Positions 43,552 to 56,255 of a stretch of 64,000 bases of DNA are shown one piece after another (position 1 is the stretch's first letter; each line of letters starts with the position of its first letter). This DNA is from Undaria pinnatifida. Taxonomy: Eukaryota > Sar > Phaeophyceae > Laminariales > Alariaceae. A program made the translations under genes and the position numbers. Below the pieces are notes generated by a model, which had not been told where the DNA came from, ran no database searches, and was given only the letters and a program-made list of their open reading frames with translations. The stretch spans positions 9,004,121 through 9,068,120 of the forward strand of contig JABAKD010000016.1 of assembly GCA_012845835.1 (NCBI GenBank), read 5' to 3'.

Positions 43552-46500
43552 TCAGCCCACGTTTTGGCGCTCAAGGAAAGAGATGTGTCTGGCCATCTTC
43601 TGAAGCAAGTCCGGCCTCATCTGAGGGATCGCCTCCGTTAAGGGCCTGGCCTTAGGCTTCACCGTCTTCACCCCCCCCTCCCCTTTCCCCTCCCCCTTCC
43701 CCTCCTCGTCCCCGCCTCCCTCGACCTCCACCGTCCACCCCTCTTTCAAGCATTCTGTCGTGGGATGTCGGCAGTGTGGCAACGGAGCGGAAGTCGCGCG
43801 AAACGATCGTGTGTGTTGCCTGTCTATCGTCTCCGTCCAACAATAAGTTACTAAACAGCTACATAGTACTAAACGGAATTACAACAACGCAACTCTACAG
43901 AGGAAAAAGTCCAATGGATTGCACAAAACAATTAACAGATCGCGTCGCACGCGGCCAAACACAAGCCTGAAGTCACTCAAAAAAAAACGCCGAGTATGAT
44001 ATGAGCTGCTGCAATCAATTGCTACTAATACGTGAATACCATGCTATATGTATGCGCCCATCCGGTTCGTTTGCGGTGAAAGTATGAGCACCTCCGAGTC
44101 ATCCCAGGGCAGGGATTTTTTTTGGGGGGGGCAAACGTTTCTGACCGATAGGAGCTCACAAACATCTGCTGCACCCCTAGCGCTCGATGACGCCTCCATC
44201 CGAAAAATATAGCGACCGTTCGCGTATCTATACGAACATCCAACGGGTCCTTACATTGCTGGATGAACACCCAAAACGGTTCTTGTGTTCAGCGAATTGC
44301 CGGGGATGCGAATTGACTGAACTTCACGGCTCTAGATGAAGCTATAAACTCATCTGGGCTGGTGGGTGATACTTGCTGGGTGACGTGCTTGCGCGGTGGC
44401 TATGGATAGCTGTTTTCTTTAGATTTTACAAGATTATTTTCTCTTCTTTTTCAATTTGCGCCATCCTCGGATTTCAAGCCAATCACAAGTTGCAAATAGT
44501 TAGTAGTTGGACGGCAGAGTAAAACCCAACTGACTCTCTCAAGCCTTTACTAATAAACACCACTAATACTAGTCGAACCACAAACGCGCAAAGACGAAGA
44601 ACTCCGCAATTTACCGCACGCTACGAACTGCAACAGCCAGCCAACTAATACGGATTCGACGACTTGTAGTCAGCGAACACTCCCAGCCCTTATGCTCTGA
44701 TCAATACCCATAAGCTCTTTCTATTTTAGGATGACTACAAAAGACGGTATTTTTTTTTTATGAATACCAAAATGGTCACCAATAAATAAGTCGGTCCTTG
44801 GATTCTGGACGCACAGAATGGCATCCAATAAAACCGTCAAAGTACACAGGGAGGCGTTCTTCTTTTCGGCCCACCTTTCTCGGCGTCCCCGATACTGCAC
44901 CCCAGCATGCTCGCCACGCGTTCTAGCGGCAGGGCGGTGAACGCCTTCGAGATGATGTTGAGTTGCCTCTCCCACACGCGGTCCCCCACAAGGGCAACGA
45001 ACGGCGCGATATCGGCACTCCATTCTCGACCGCGCAGAGCGCGCTGCGCGCCCGGCACGTCCCTGCGAGCGGTGGATGGTCAAGCAGGCAGGCGAGGGGG
45101 GAAGGTTGGGGGGGGGGGGGGGGGGGGGTCATCGTATCATGCATGGCCGTAGTCCGAAGGACCATAAACCTTCGCATCGTTACACCGTCGGATGGGCGAG
45201 GGGGGGGGCGTACTTATTTATTGCTTGCCTTAGTCATTTGACCATTGACCACGCATCCCTTTCGAGACAGAGCACCATACCTACTCCTAATAGAGACACC
45301 TCCAACATTTGGGCGCTCATTACGCTTCTTCCATATATTACATAGACACTGTTTGCTTATCCTATCCCCGACCAGTTTCGCCATCTGTCGGATGGGCGGG
45401 GGGGGGGGATTTACGCTACTAGTGAGGGAAACGCGAAGGGGGAGGGCGGGGGGGGGGCATGTTTAAAGTCCAACAAGACGATGGATCCGCGTGCCTTACA
45501 GCACCGTATCGACGCATTGCACTCTACTATACCGTGCAGCAATACACCGCAACGTATAATACATAAGTAAAACCTAACACATTACCTTACCAAACATTAC
45601 CTTACCTTGCTCTCACCATACCACACTGCACGATACCGCTAAGCACCCTAATTGTACGGTAGTGCGAAACACCGTACCGTACCACCCCATGAGACACGCG
45701 TATATACCGTAGACAAAGACAGTTTGTTGTAAGGATTTGCACTTACTACGTTACATGACGAGCGCAGGGATGAAGACAGCTAGCCCTCAGTAAGACGCAT
45801 ATCCAACACACCCCCACATGGAAGAAACCTAAAACTAAAACCGATCACAAACCAGTTCTAGTCTGCGATAAGCCGATAAATACTCCAAGTTTGCAAGATA
45901 GACCTCCAACCTCCAACCCATCCCCTGAACGCTGCCGCCTCCGCCATCACCGTCGAGGCTAACTCACCGCTTCCACAGGCACTTCCCCACCCCCCAGAGG
46001 GCCGCCATCTCGCCCCCCTCCTCCTTTGCGGCCGCGGGAAGCCTTCTCCACAGGTGGCGCCCGTTGTTCCTGGGGACGGGAGAAGCACCGCATAAAGGCA
46101 TGAAAGAATATGCGTATAAGTGCGCGAGACGATTCCCACCACACACACGAACACACGGGAGAACGACGGCAAACCAGAAGGAACTAAGAACAATTGAAAA
46201 GGATCAACCTTTCGAGATTGTGATGTTGTTGTTGGTGTTGGTGTTTGATATTGTCTGCTAGCGTTGCGCTCTTCGTAGCGACAGGGGACTATGTGAGGGA
46301 AAGCGCACCGGGTATTGCCGTCTTCAGTCCGCACTAAAAAAAAAAATGTACCCGGATACAACGAGTAATTACGTATATATGCACATACTCGCAGTCGTGG
46401 AATGTGGACAGTGAAGCACCAGAGAGTGTGTAGTGTTGTTGGTAAGACGCGACAGTTGATCTTGTTGGTGATTGACTGTTGAGGATCTGATGTGGTGTGT

Positions 46501-48088
46501 GGACGTTATCTAGATCTGAAGACAACTACTGTAGTAGGGGTTTCTACTTATCCTCTTCTGGATTCTGATATAAGGATTCGGGGATGAAGTTAAGATCGCT
46601 TGTTTTCTTGTGTTCGGAGCTAATACAACAACTTCTCTCTCCTTTCCTAGCACCTGAATGGTGCTGACCGCCCCCCTCAGGCCAAGGGGGGACACTTTCT
46701 GGTCAGTAGATCTTGCCTAGATTAGGCGTGTCTACAATTATCGATAATTCAGGTTGAACACACCGACGTTAGTCAGGGATTTTTTTCTGGTACGATTGCA
46801 GGAATAAACACATCACCGGCCGACCTCTGACTGTGTGCTACTGGCAGCTGTCGTCGATGGCATCGCGGTTGGCGGGCTCTGCTACTGCTGCCGTTGCCGT
46901 TGCTGCTGCTGCTACAGTAATGTAGCTGCCACAACAATAGAGCCATACATTCTGTAGTCAAAAAGCACAGCAACTGGTTTCGATGCAAGCTCCACCTGTG
47001 GTATATGCACAGGTACGCTGTCGTTGGGGCAAAGCAAGACAACGCAACAAGCTGTAGATTCTTCAAAAAACGCTATTGCGAAAGTTCTCACACGTCGTCC
47101 AGCGCGAGCAGTAGCGCCAGGTGCACCTTTGCCCAGCGTTCGTCCTGCTCGGCCGACGGAGTCCCTGCCGTCTTACGTGCCGGGAAACGGGAAGGCAAGG
47201 ACATGGATAGGGGTAAGAGCGCAAGAGCAAAAGAAGGAGAGAGCGAGGGCAAGAGCAAGAGCAAGAGCAAGAGCAAGAGCAAGAGCAAGAGCCAGAGTCA
47301 GAGCCAGAGCCAGAGCGAGGAGCAGGAGCAACAGCAAGAGAAAAAGAGCAAAGAGGAACAGCGAGAGCAAGAGCAACGAGGAACAGCAAGAGCAAGAGCA
47401 AGAAAAGGGGCAAGAACAAAGAGCAAGAACAAGAGCACGGGCAAGAGAGCAAGAGCACGGGCAAGAGAGCAAGAGCAAGGAGGAAGAACAGGAGCAAGAG
47501 CAGGGGCAAGCGCAGGCGCAAGAGCAGGGGTAAGAGCAAGCATTAGAGCAAAAGAGACACGATAGGAATTCCGTGGTCAGCATGTACGTGGACACCAGAC
47601 GGGGCTATACAACCAGGTTGAGCTGTGGGTACCTATCGAATCATATCATACGAAGTCCTCTCCACAGCAGGAGTTGGGAGAGAGGCCAGCAGGCAGATCG
47701 ACATCAACCAGACCAGCGCGTGCGTTGTGGGCCGCCGAGAAGAAATTGACGATGGTTGCAATGAGGTTGCTGGCTTTGCATTAGCTCTATCCGTAGGACT
47801 TCTGACTTTTGCTGGACTGGAGCAACACGCAGCAGGGGTACACGCGGGTAGTCTATACGTTCAGCGTAGGAGTAGACGAGCACCATCTCAACTCTCAACA
47901 TCGTACTCGCGGTTCCTTCGAGAATTTGAGCGACAAAAAAAAACGCGCTTTCAACAGCGTTGCTTTTCGAGACCCACCAAGATCTCCAGCTCTTCGCACT
48001 GCACCACGGCTGCGCGGAGGTCCTTCTTCGCAACATGGTCTTCAATTTTCCGCCGGATGATGTCCGCGGCTGGCACTTGAGTCTCCAT
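43552..48088 (-). CDS. CSN8: COP9 signalosome complex subunit 8 (CSN8)
   Basis: Five exons on the minus strand: 48088-47978, 47171-47092, 46069-45968, 45062-44875 and 43754-43552, giving about 227 aa (human 209). CSN8 is the smallest PCI subunit of the COP9 signalosome, which removes NEDD8 from cullins. Family blocks in order: EELEIL (31-37), VHLALLLALDDVNNGRHLWRRLP (about 51-73, like human NNARYLWKRIP), MAALWGVGKCLWKRDVPGA (like IWSVGQRIWQRDFPGI), ADIAPFVALVGDRVWERQ and ISKAFTALPLERVASMLG (winged-helix part of the PCI), ECLKEGW, then a Gly/Glu/Lys-rich insert and the C-terminal helix LLQKMARHISFLERQ. Phases agree at all junctions. The exon 2 start has an alternative (47164 with a donor 4 bp later in exon 1), which would remove one residue. 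The start ATG at 48088 gives the usual short N terminus. Confidence 0.92.
43755..44874 (-). other. CSN8 intron 4
   Basis: Donor GTGGGC. It holds a possible end of an R4-like element (44145-44180, GGAGCTCA ... CTGCTGCACCCC). The rest shows no recognisable structure. Confidence 0.6.
45063..45967 (-). other. CSN8 intron 3
   Basis: It contains G runs of about 20 (45108-45128) and an R5 copy (45203-45400) followed by more G runs (45400-45455). The remainder (45470-45960) is rich in short GTA/TAC words with no clear unit. Confidence 0.6.
45203..45400 (+). repeat. Dispersed repeat, family R5
   Basis: Preceded by a 20-base G run and followed by more G runs. It shares the CGCATCCCTTTCGAGAC and CCTCCAACATTTGGGCGCTC blocks. 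It lies in CSN8 intron 3. Confidence 0.6.
46070..47091 (-). other. CSN8 intron 2
   Basis: Donor GTGAGA, acceptor CGTCCCCAG. No repeat family was recognised. A CAG/GCTGCTGCCG-like patch lies at 46870-46915. Confidence 0.6.
47172..47977 (-). other. CSN8 intron 1 with hexanucleotide array
   Basis: Contains the AAGAGC/GAGCAA array (47211-47560). It yields ORFs on both strands that are pure low complexity. Confidence 0.7.
47211..47560 (+). repeat. AAGAGC hexanucleotide array
   Basis: GAGCAAGAGCAAGAGCAAGA pure at 47250-47292, degenerate outward, in CSN8 intron 1. Confidence 0.85.
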
Positions 48089-48640
48089 TCTTGGGCATGT
48101 GACAACAAAAGGGAGACTGGAGTTGGGCGTACGATGACCAGAGGTTTCCACAATCATCGAAGGCTTTTTCTTTAGGGAAAATCCTCGAAAATCCTGAGGT
48201 GCTCTTTCTGGGCCTCGCCACACCGAGAGGTCAAACGCAACTGACACGCTTTTCAAAGCCTGTGAAAAGTGAGGGTGAGGACATTATTGAGAGTCATGGC
48301 CCTTTCAAGGTCAATTGAAGTGCTTTTCGATGGAAAGGAGACGATATTGAAGCTTTTTACCGAGAGCACACCCTGCGCGAGACTGTCGATTTCACCCCCC
48401 CCCCTATTTCCCACGTTTTCTCTGCCCGCCCGTGCAACTCTTTGTGTTCGTCGGAGTACGAACAGCTAAGCACTGCTGTATGCACGAGTTCGAGTGCAAG
48501 TAGCCCAGCAGTGGTGCATCCCATTGTGTTCCGTTTGCTCTCGCTCACCGTGCCCCCTTTTTACTCGCAACCTACGCACGTATCGCTTGCTTGCCCGTCC
48601 GTTCACGCAATAGGTTGTCCACTCACATCCGTCAAGCGCC
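48089..48640. promoter_or_regulatory. Divergent intergenic interval between CSN8 and the coiled-coil gene
   Basis: The two start codons are 552 bp apart, head to head, so a shared promoter is likely. A C9 run lies at 48396-48404. No TATA or Inr element could be assigned. Confidence 0.4.
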
Positions 48641-50914
48641 ATGGACTCCAAGATCAAGGTAATCCTTACATCCCCGCATAATTTCACTCTCTTCTACAAG
48701 CAGTAGATGTGTACCAGGTAGATATCCCCACTCGTACATACCAGGTACCTGGTCGTACACCTCTGGTATCGTACATAGAGCTCTAAACGGAGTGTCCTTT
48801 CTTTTGCTTTAGATGGTGCTGCTGCTCTGCTGCTGTCCTTCACACTGCCGATAGGTGCCCCTTTCGTGTGTTTACGTGGCAGTGTTTAGTGTGTGCAGTG
48901 TGCAGTGCGGTTCAGTCCCGTTTGCAGTGCAGTGCCGCCCAGTCGTCGGGGGTGACTTGTGGCGCATGCTTGAAGCAAGCGTGTCGTCACTCCACCTGCA
49001 TCTTGCACCCCTCGAGTGCCCGTGGATGTCAAAGACGTCTATCTCAAGTTACAGTGTAGTCTAGTCTATAGCAATAACTCTGATTACGCACGTCAATGCG
49101 CGGTGCGGGGATGCTTTCAACACGCGCGTGATATTGCGCGTATTTGCGGTTCAGGCTCTAACGGTTGCTGTCTAAAGACAGCGGTTAGACAACCAGTAGT
49201 GACCTGCAAACACGCACAACTGTATACCAGGTACCAGATACACGAGCGTACCAGTTTTTGGTTTTCATCAACAGCTGCCAATCAAACACAGCTGTTAGAC
49301 CCTCCATTGCAAACATACCTTGTACACAATATCACATGGAATCAGCCATGCATCGCATTGATGTCCGCGGTGAGAGTTATTGGCTTGGCCTATGGATAAA
49401 TGCGACGAGGCTCGGGGAAGCGGAGAAGATGGAAGTGGTCAATATGGACGTGTGAATATGTGAGCGTTGTGGCGTGGAGGCTGTGAAAATACAAAGTACC
49501 TAGTACACATGTTCGATTCCTCCGCACGCCCATCGTTCATTGTTCATCGTGTGGCGTTTGTCGGTGCCGTCCATCATGCAAATTTTCATCGTGTATCGTG
49601 CATCGTTTATCGATGTCGTTTTTGTCGCTTATCGTGTCTGGCTTATCTCGTTTGTCATCCGTCGGGTATCGTTTGTCGTTCATCGCTCGTCGTGTGTCGT
49701 CGTTCATTGGTCGTCGTATGTCGTTCATCGTGTGTTATATATCGTTCTTCGTGTATCGTTTTCGTTTGTCATGTGCCATGTATTGTATGTATATGTATCG
49801 GTGCTTACGCTGGTGGGGGTGCCGAACGCAGGACATCACGGAGAAGCTCTCCCGGCTGGAAGGGCTAGCAGGCAAGTAGGTCGCACGGAATTTGACTGAC
49901 GTATGCCCGCGCAGCTTGCTCAACGCACACGTACGAACACCAATCAAGACGGCACAAATGATCGAATCGCGGGAACGGCACAACCACGGCTTGGAAGCCG
50001 GTTCCACGAGCCGCTCCTCCATCTGCTTGCCGTTGCTCTCTGGTCTCGCCTGCTTTGATCTGGTGGCGTGGAAGCATCAGTAACGCGAATGGCTTGCAGT
50101 AGGGTGACGACGCGTGCGTTGCGTTTCTCTACTGCTCTAGACGCCCTCCGCCTGTAGCCACAAATCCCAGGTGTGGTACTATTTTCACGGCATACAGCAT
50201 ACGCAATGCTCCCATACGTACTAAGGTGCATCTTTCTGCACCGGCACAGACAGTGTGTCCCCTCTAGCAGTCTTACGCGCTTGCACGGCACTTCACCCTA
50301 ACGCAGCGTGGCTGTTGAACTCGCCGCTTGAGGACAGAGACCTTTGACAGTCGTGATTGACCGCCCTCCCAACGCGCGTTCGAGCACGTACGGGCGTTTT
50401 TGTGATTGAATGGTTGAACACCGAACGCCATTTCTAACACCATCAGTAGAAGAACACAGATGTACGTTTTCCTGCATCAAGCGCTCCGTTTCAATAACAC
50501 AGTTTTATATTTCGTGTTCCTTCCTGTTTGTTTTTTTGTTTGGTGTTTGATTGTTTGCTTGTCGTTTTTATACGTTGACTTGTACAGTGTGATTCTCGCT
50601 TCACGTATTTTATCATTTTACTCACTTTGTGTATCCTTCGCCATGTTGTGTTTGCTTGATTCTTATTTTTCTGTTGGGGGCCAGGCGGAAAAGACCAAAC
50701 GCCGGCGCTGCAGCAGCACCAGCGGGAGATGCTGGTCCAGCTGAGAGAGATCCGCGCCGCGCTGGCGACGGAAAGCGGAGACCTCGAGTCCGTGAAGGCG
50801 GCAAACAGCGAAGTGGACAAGCTCAGGGAGGTGATCAAGAGAAAAGACTACCGTATTCTCCACCTCACCCGGGCTTTGGATTATGCTGCGCCGGTGGTGG
50901 AGCCTCCATCATGA
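48641..50914 (+). CDS. Small coiled-coil protein, unidentified (95 aa)
   Basis: Three exons, 48641-48658, 49832-49871 and 50685-50914, join in phase to a 95-aa protein starting MDSKIKDITEKLSRLEGLAGG. Intron 1 is GT-AG (AAG|GTAATC). Intron 2 has the consensus GC donor GCAG|GCAAGT and a CCAG acceptor. Most of the protein (about 28-85) is predicted helical with heptad-like spacing of Leu/Ile/Val (MLVQLREIRAAL, SEVDKLREVIKR), then DYRILHLTRALD and a Pro-rich end (PVVEPPS). No cysteine, signal peptide or membrane segment is present. I do not recognise the family. It shares an upstream interval with CSN8, which could mean co-expression but says nothing firm on function. A first exon of only six codons makes the start the weakest element. 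Confidence 0.7.
48659..50684 (+). other. Introns of the coiled-coil gene
   Basis: Intron 1 (48659-49831) carries three TACCAGGT-type words (48715-48755, 49222) and a low-complexity GTCGTT/TCATCG stretch (49530-49790). Intron 2 (49872-50684) shows nothing notable. ORFs here on both strands overlap each other and are not supported. Confidence 0.6.
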
Positions 50915-51304
50915 TTGTTTTTAGGGGGGTACGTACCATGGATACTCTCCTGGTATCATTTGGTTAGCAAGTGGTATGGGATGTGAAACCGTAGGTCCGT
51001 AGCGTCCGTTCCCTTGCGTGTTGGTACTGCGGTGCACGTATTATTATTTCTTTGTTTTCTTCCATCGGGACACTTTTTTTTCCTGTTATTTGTGACCGCG
51101 GGCTAGATTTTCTGGGAAATGAGCTATTAATAGTGTGAGAACATCATTATGATAGTCGGGTGGCGGCGTTGGCGGTGGCGAGTTTAGCGTTGTCCCTTCT
51201 CGACGTGTGTCCGACTCCGACGCTGCAGTTTATTTGCGCATGTGTGTGGCGGGCATCCCAAGCACGAAAGCCATACCGCTTTTTCACTGTGTACTGTTTT
51301 TATT

Positions 51305-51385
51305 AATTGCAAGACACCTCAGTTGTGAGGGCGATACTTTCGTCGAAACACATAGTTGCCAGATGCGTGTGACACTTGGTCTCTT
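51305..51385 (+). repeat. Dispersed repeat, family R6, short
   Basis: CACCTCAGTTGTGAGGGCGA and TTTCGTCGAAACACATAGTT, more diverged than the other copies. Confidence 0.5.
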
Positions 51386-54300
51386 CGGTGCAGCGCGCGA
51401 CGGCGTGTCAAAAGAGGGCACTTGTGCCCTACCGGCATTTAGGGACGGACTGGACGGACTGCTTCCTGAAAGAGGCGGTCCGGACAGTGGAATCATTGGG
51501 CCGTTCTGCTCTTGTTTTTTTTTGCGTTTTGTCATTATTCGCGCAATGCGGCTGCTGTGATGTTGGCAATGGCTAAGTTATAGATCGCCTTGCAAAACGC
51601 CTGGAACGGTGTCTAAGAGCTAGAAATGATAGCTACTCGCACAATCGCAGCCCACGCCCTACACAGTTATAAAGCGCCGTGTCGAACGTAATGGAATGGG
51701 AAACTTTAGGATACTTGGACGGCAAGAATGCGAGGTAGGCACCCACTGCTCAACGGTTATATCGCAGTAGTGATCCCTCTATAGTGCTGGTTGTTACGTA
51801 GAGCCTATTGCCGGTATTGTGCCGGTGATATCGCTTGGCAAGACTGGGACCCGCCATGTCAGTATCGATGCTATACCCAATGGTGACGGTGTCCCCCGTA
51901 TACTCCCGGTACTGCCGTCGGCTAGCGCATACCGGTACCCTAGGGAGGCCACCACTGCAGCGTTCTTTATGAAGGGATAGCATTGACTGGCAGCCTGCGG
52001 CGACTTTCGCTAGCATTCTATGCGGCGACAATCCCATATGGTCGCCTCGAGGCTAAAACACATGAAGTACGGTGGTATAATGTAAAACACAAGCCGTGTT
52101 CCAACGCTATGGAGTAGTTCCACAGTTGAGCCCCGCCAATGATAAGGAAAGCTTTTGGCCGAAAAGTTCTCTCTCGATCGTAGGGCGTGTCGTTAGATCA
52201 TCCCGGTTCACAGTTTCCTCAAACTGTTTGAATTTGGATCAACGTGCTTTGCTGACTGTTGGTTGGAGCCGGCGCCCCGTTGCGCGTGTGCAATACACGT
52301 TTCAAACTGTACAGCGTGGCCGGCCACCGAGGGTAGTTGCGAGAAAGGAGACACGAGGCATTTTGTACAAGATTTCACGTTTTTGCCTTTTTAAATTGCA
52401 AAAAAGAAAAGAGGACGACGCGTATGAGTCCAACCAATTGATTACGTGTTATATACCCAGCTTCGTGTGCCCCGCCCCATCTTGTTCCACATTCCTCTTG
52501 AAGCACATATGCCGGTGACTCCCCTTGGTACTGTTACCGCGGACAACAGCACGGTTTTGTAAAGGGCGATTTCGGACCATAATCGTTCTGCGCACGGAAA
52601 CTATTTTGCACGCGTTGAGGTGGACAACATTTTTTTTCCCAAACCGAAGTCTAATCTTTGGTTCGTGCTCTCTGAACTCCACTTCGATTTTTCGATCGGG
52701 TCAGTTACCGCGTGAACTCGGTCTTGGCCAACCCTGTGATATGCCCCATGGCACGATTTGCCCCAGGTAGCTACCAGCTGCATTGAGGCAACACGTCTTG
52801 AACAACTGTTGCGAAAAGCTCGCCCCGTACTACGTCAGGCAAGGTGGCGTTCCGGTACCCGTTTTCCCATTGAAGTGGAGAAAGAGACATCTGCCATTAA
52901 AGATTGCGCGGTCGAGATGGCATTATTGTCTCCATGAAAGAAACGCCTTTTCCCTAAGCGCGACACGCGACTTCGTATCCACCCCTTCATAACCCTTACC
53001 CATACTATGATATTGTTTTATTTTTCGAAAAATGCGTTGCCTAAGTGACGATGTATTGCCCCTTTTATCCGTTGCACAGCAATGTACGTGCTTTTTTGCG
53101 CGGAACCAGAACAACGCAGACGACTCTCGCGGAACCGAGAAGTGGTGCTCTCTGGGTAAGGCGCCTTCAGAAAACGCGCGTGCATAGTGCAAATTGTTCT
53201 GAGTATTTTGGTTGGGCCGTTTGGTGCTCGGTTCTCCGAACGAGCAGGCGCACTTGGTCGTGTGCAACCATCTTATAGTGCGCGGGCCTCTCGGAAGTGT
53301 GCAGGTTCCTTCTTGGTTAGGCATGGCTTAGTCTGCTTGGGCGCGCGTCAAGGGTCTTTTTGCTTTCACGATTCAGCACCTATTGCTGCCAATGCATCCC
53401 TGTTTCTTAGGTTGGGGGTATAGGTTAGCTTCCTCCATTATTTTCACGGATTTATATTGCCCCGCCCTCCCCTACTCCCCTACTACTCCCGAATAGTACG
53501 CGGAAAAGGATAGGCTGGGTAGTTCATCAGGTATCAATCAGTACCATGTCACTGAAAGAGAAAATCGTCGAAAGGCAAGGTCCAACGGGTCGGTCACCAC
53601 CGCCTCCTCGGTCTCGCGCTGCCGACCAGGAGGATCCTGTTGGTTCTATAGCACTATTTAATCACTTGATCGTTGAATGCCGCCAAGCCTCGACCCCTTG
53701 GGGTCGATGAAGGCAACAAGAACAAGCACGCGCGTATATTTTTATCACAAGACTGCCATTTCATATGCAATTTTCAAATGGTGCATATCTTCATGTTGGC
53801 CATGGGCCGCATTTTTTTTCATCTGCCCCCGTTCCCTCCCTCCCTCCCTCCCACTTCAAATTTGCCGCTATCGCTCCTGATGATGTAATTGCAGCGATTA
53901 CTGAATTGTGTTCTTCTGCGCCTACACCGGTCACGTAGAATTAAGTATAGATCTCCTGCCCTAGCAGAGGGGGGGCTCGCTCGGGACAAACCCCGCGCTC
54001 AGTGCGCTCTCAGCGCGGCACCTAGTACCCGAAAAAGATGTTTACGAAGAAACTATACCCAGGCTGGGTCACGTTAAAAACCCCAAAGTGTATTCCGCGG
54101 CGAATGTACACGCCGTTTACTTCATTCAGACCGTGAAATTTAGCACATGTCTTCTACATGCCTTTGCGAAGATCTCATCCGATGTTTTTTTTTTCTCCTG
54201 ATTTTCCGTCAGTTGAGATTTTTCGGCAAATGTGGGCTACCTTAGCCCATTTTTTTTCGGGGGAAAAAAAAAAGAAAAAAAAAACGCGGGTAAGGCCTCG

Positions 54301-56195
54301 GGATGGGCATGTAGAAGACGCGTGCAAAATTTCAAAGTCTATATCTCAAAAACGGCATGGACAATTGGAGTTTTGTGCGTAAAAATGAGTAGGGTACGGT
54401 ATTTCCTTCAAATGACTTCGTTTTGGTGTAGGATCCAGTTTTTTCGCCAGATTTTGCTTAATGTTGAACACAGGCAGGTCAGATTTTCGATTTTTTGCGC
54501 GAAAAATTCTATTTTCTACAGGCATGCCTTGGAGTATGTCCAGCCAATCGTGCAAAATGTGGCGCGATTTTTTTTTCGGCCCCGCAGGAAAAAAGTCCAA
54601 ATATTATTGAAAAAATTGAAGGCCTGTTTTGTTGGTCGATACGAGTTTCGCTCCTGGAGACAGCCCGAGGGGGGTAAAAATAAATAATAAATGGCCATGC
54701 CACTCTCTTCCACTGGTCATGGGGGTCACTAGGATAACAAATATTCCTTGAAATTGAAATATTCACTCTTTGACTAGATACTGCGAGCGGTATTCGAGTG
54801 GGGGAGATAAGTTGTTTTTTTTGCTTGATGAACCCAGCCAGTACTGTATGGTAAGATGGGTGTCACATACTCACTGAGTGATGGGATAGTCAGTATATTT
54901 CCAGTTGAGTATTTCTTCCGCAATCTCTTGACTCTAGCTGTGTGTGGGTTGGTTGGGAAAGCACTATTTGACCGGGGTTGATACTCATACTCCACGCCAT
55001 TTTGCCCCCAATTCATGGAGCCACCTATTTACCTTCGTTGGCTGCAATTTTGTGGCTCCCGATGTTACGATAAAAAAAACGCGGGCACGTGGAGATACGG
55101 ATACTGAATTGAAGTCGTTTTCAGTTGCTACGTCTTGACCAATCAGATCGTCGCATTGACCAAAACCCGCCGCATCCAAGGACTACGACGACGAGGCGAC
55201 GGACTGACGGGATGGACTACAAAACCGAGGGCGGTGACGCTGACAATAGATGCAGTGCCCAGCGGCACGGTCGTTGTTGGGAAACATCTAATGCTATCGC
55301 GTAGTTACAAGCCAATCCCGCGCTCGATTGGCACTGTCAGGCAAGAGCGCCATGTCGAAGAGCAAGAAGAGACGTAACGAGTGAAATGGGTACCAGGCCG
55401 TTCACAGGTGGTAGCTCCACATGCATCCTCAGCTTGATGTGGGCCGTGACTCATGAGAGGTGAGTACGGTCCAAATTGATTTTGGGCGCGTCTCCGTCTT
55501 TCTCGTGTCTACGTGCCTATATCAGCAGCAGTTGTTGCTTGTGCGACACAGCAGCAGCAGCAGCAGCAGCGGAAAGGCACACAATCATCATGGCTGGGTC
55601 TGCCTGCATCAGCCAACACAGTCCCCTCCTGCTACCGCCACTGCAAGGCATGCGGCCGTGTTCGCTTCCTCTCTATACATCGGGGACGTTGATTGTATCG
55701 TCTGCAGGCCGCAAAGCACTACCTGGTAGACATTATTGTGGTTGTGGGTGACTCTGCATGTTGCCTTGCAAATCATCCCATCTCCTCCTGCCGCCGCAAC
55801 AATCTCGCCGCTCCACACCAGTACAAGACGGCTTGTTTCCCCCTCTGTCCCTCCATGCATAACGATGCCATCAATAACAGCCCGACGAGGACCGTCGTGC
55901 TCTTCTCTGCAGAGGTGCTTCATCTTCAAGGTGTCTCAGGCGGCAATTCTTGATGCCTCGACGAGCTGTGATATTAGTGTAACGAATCTCGTTCAAAACG
56001 CAAGAAATGCGGCGTATTAGTTGACTTGCCAAACCTCGGCCAACCATCGCTGGAAGAAAATTCGAAAACCCAAACAGCGAAAAACGAAAAAAAAACGAAG
56101 CAAAAAACGCAAAATACAGGTAACAGCAGCAGCAGTATTAATGATAGCAGTGTCTTGCCTGCAACACAACCGGCAGCATTATAACGTCAAAGCAC

Positions 56196-56255
56196 AGCAG
56201 TCAGTCGCAGAGTCACTGAGTCAGCAGTCAGTCGCAGAGTCACAGAGTCAGCAGT
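56196..56255 (+). repeat. 27-bp tandem duplication
   Basis: CAGCAGTCAGTCGCAGAGTCA followed by TGAGT or AGAGT, then CAGCAGTC again. Confidence 0.75.

Noticed and set aside
47005-47595. Several 130-190 codon ORFs rich in Arg/Ala/Lys/Glu or Leu
   Set aside because: They read through the AAGAGC array in CSN8 intron 1 on both strands.
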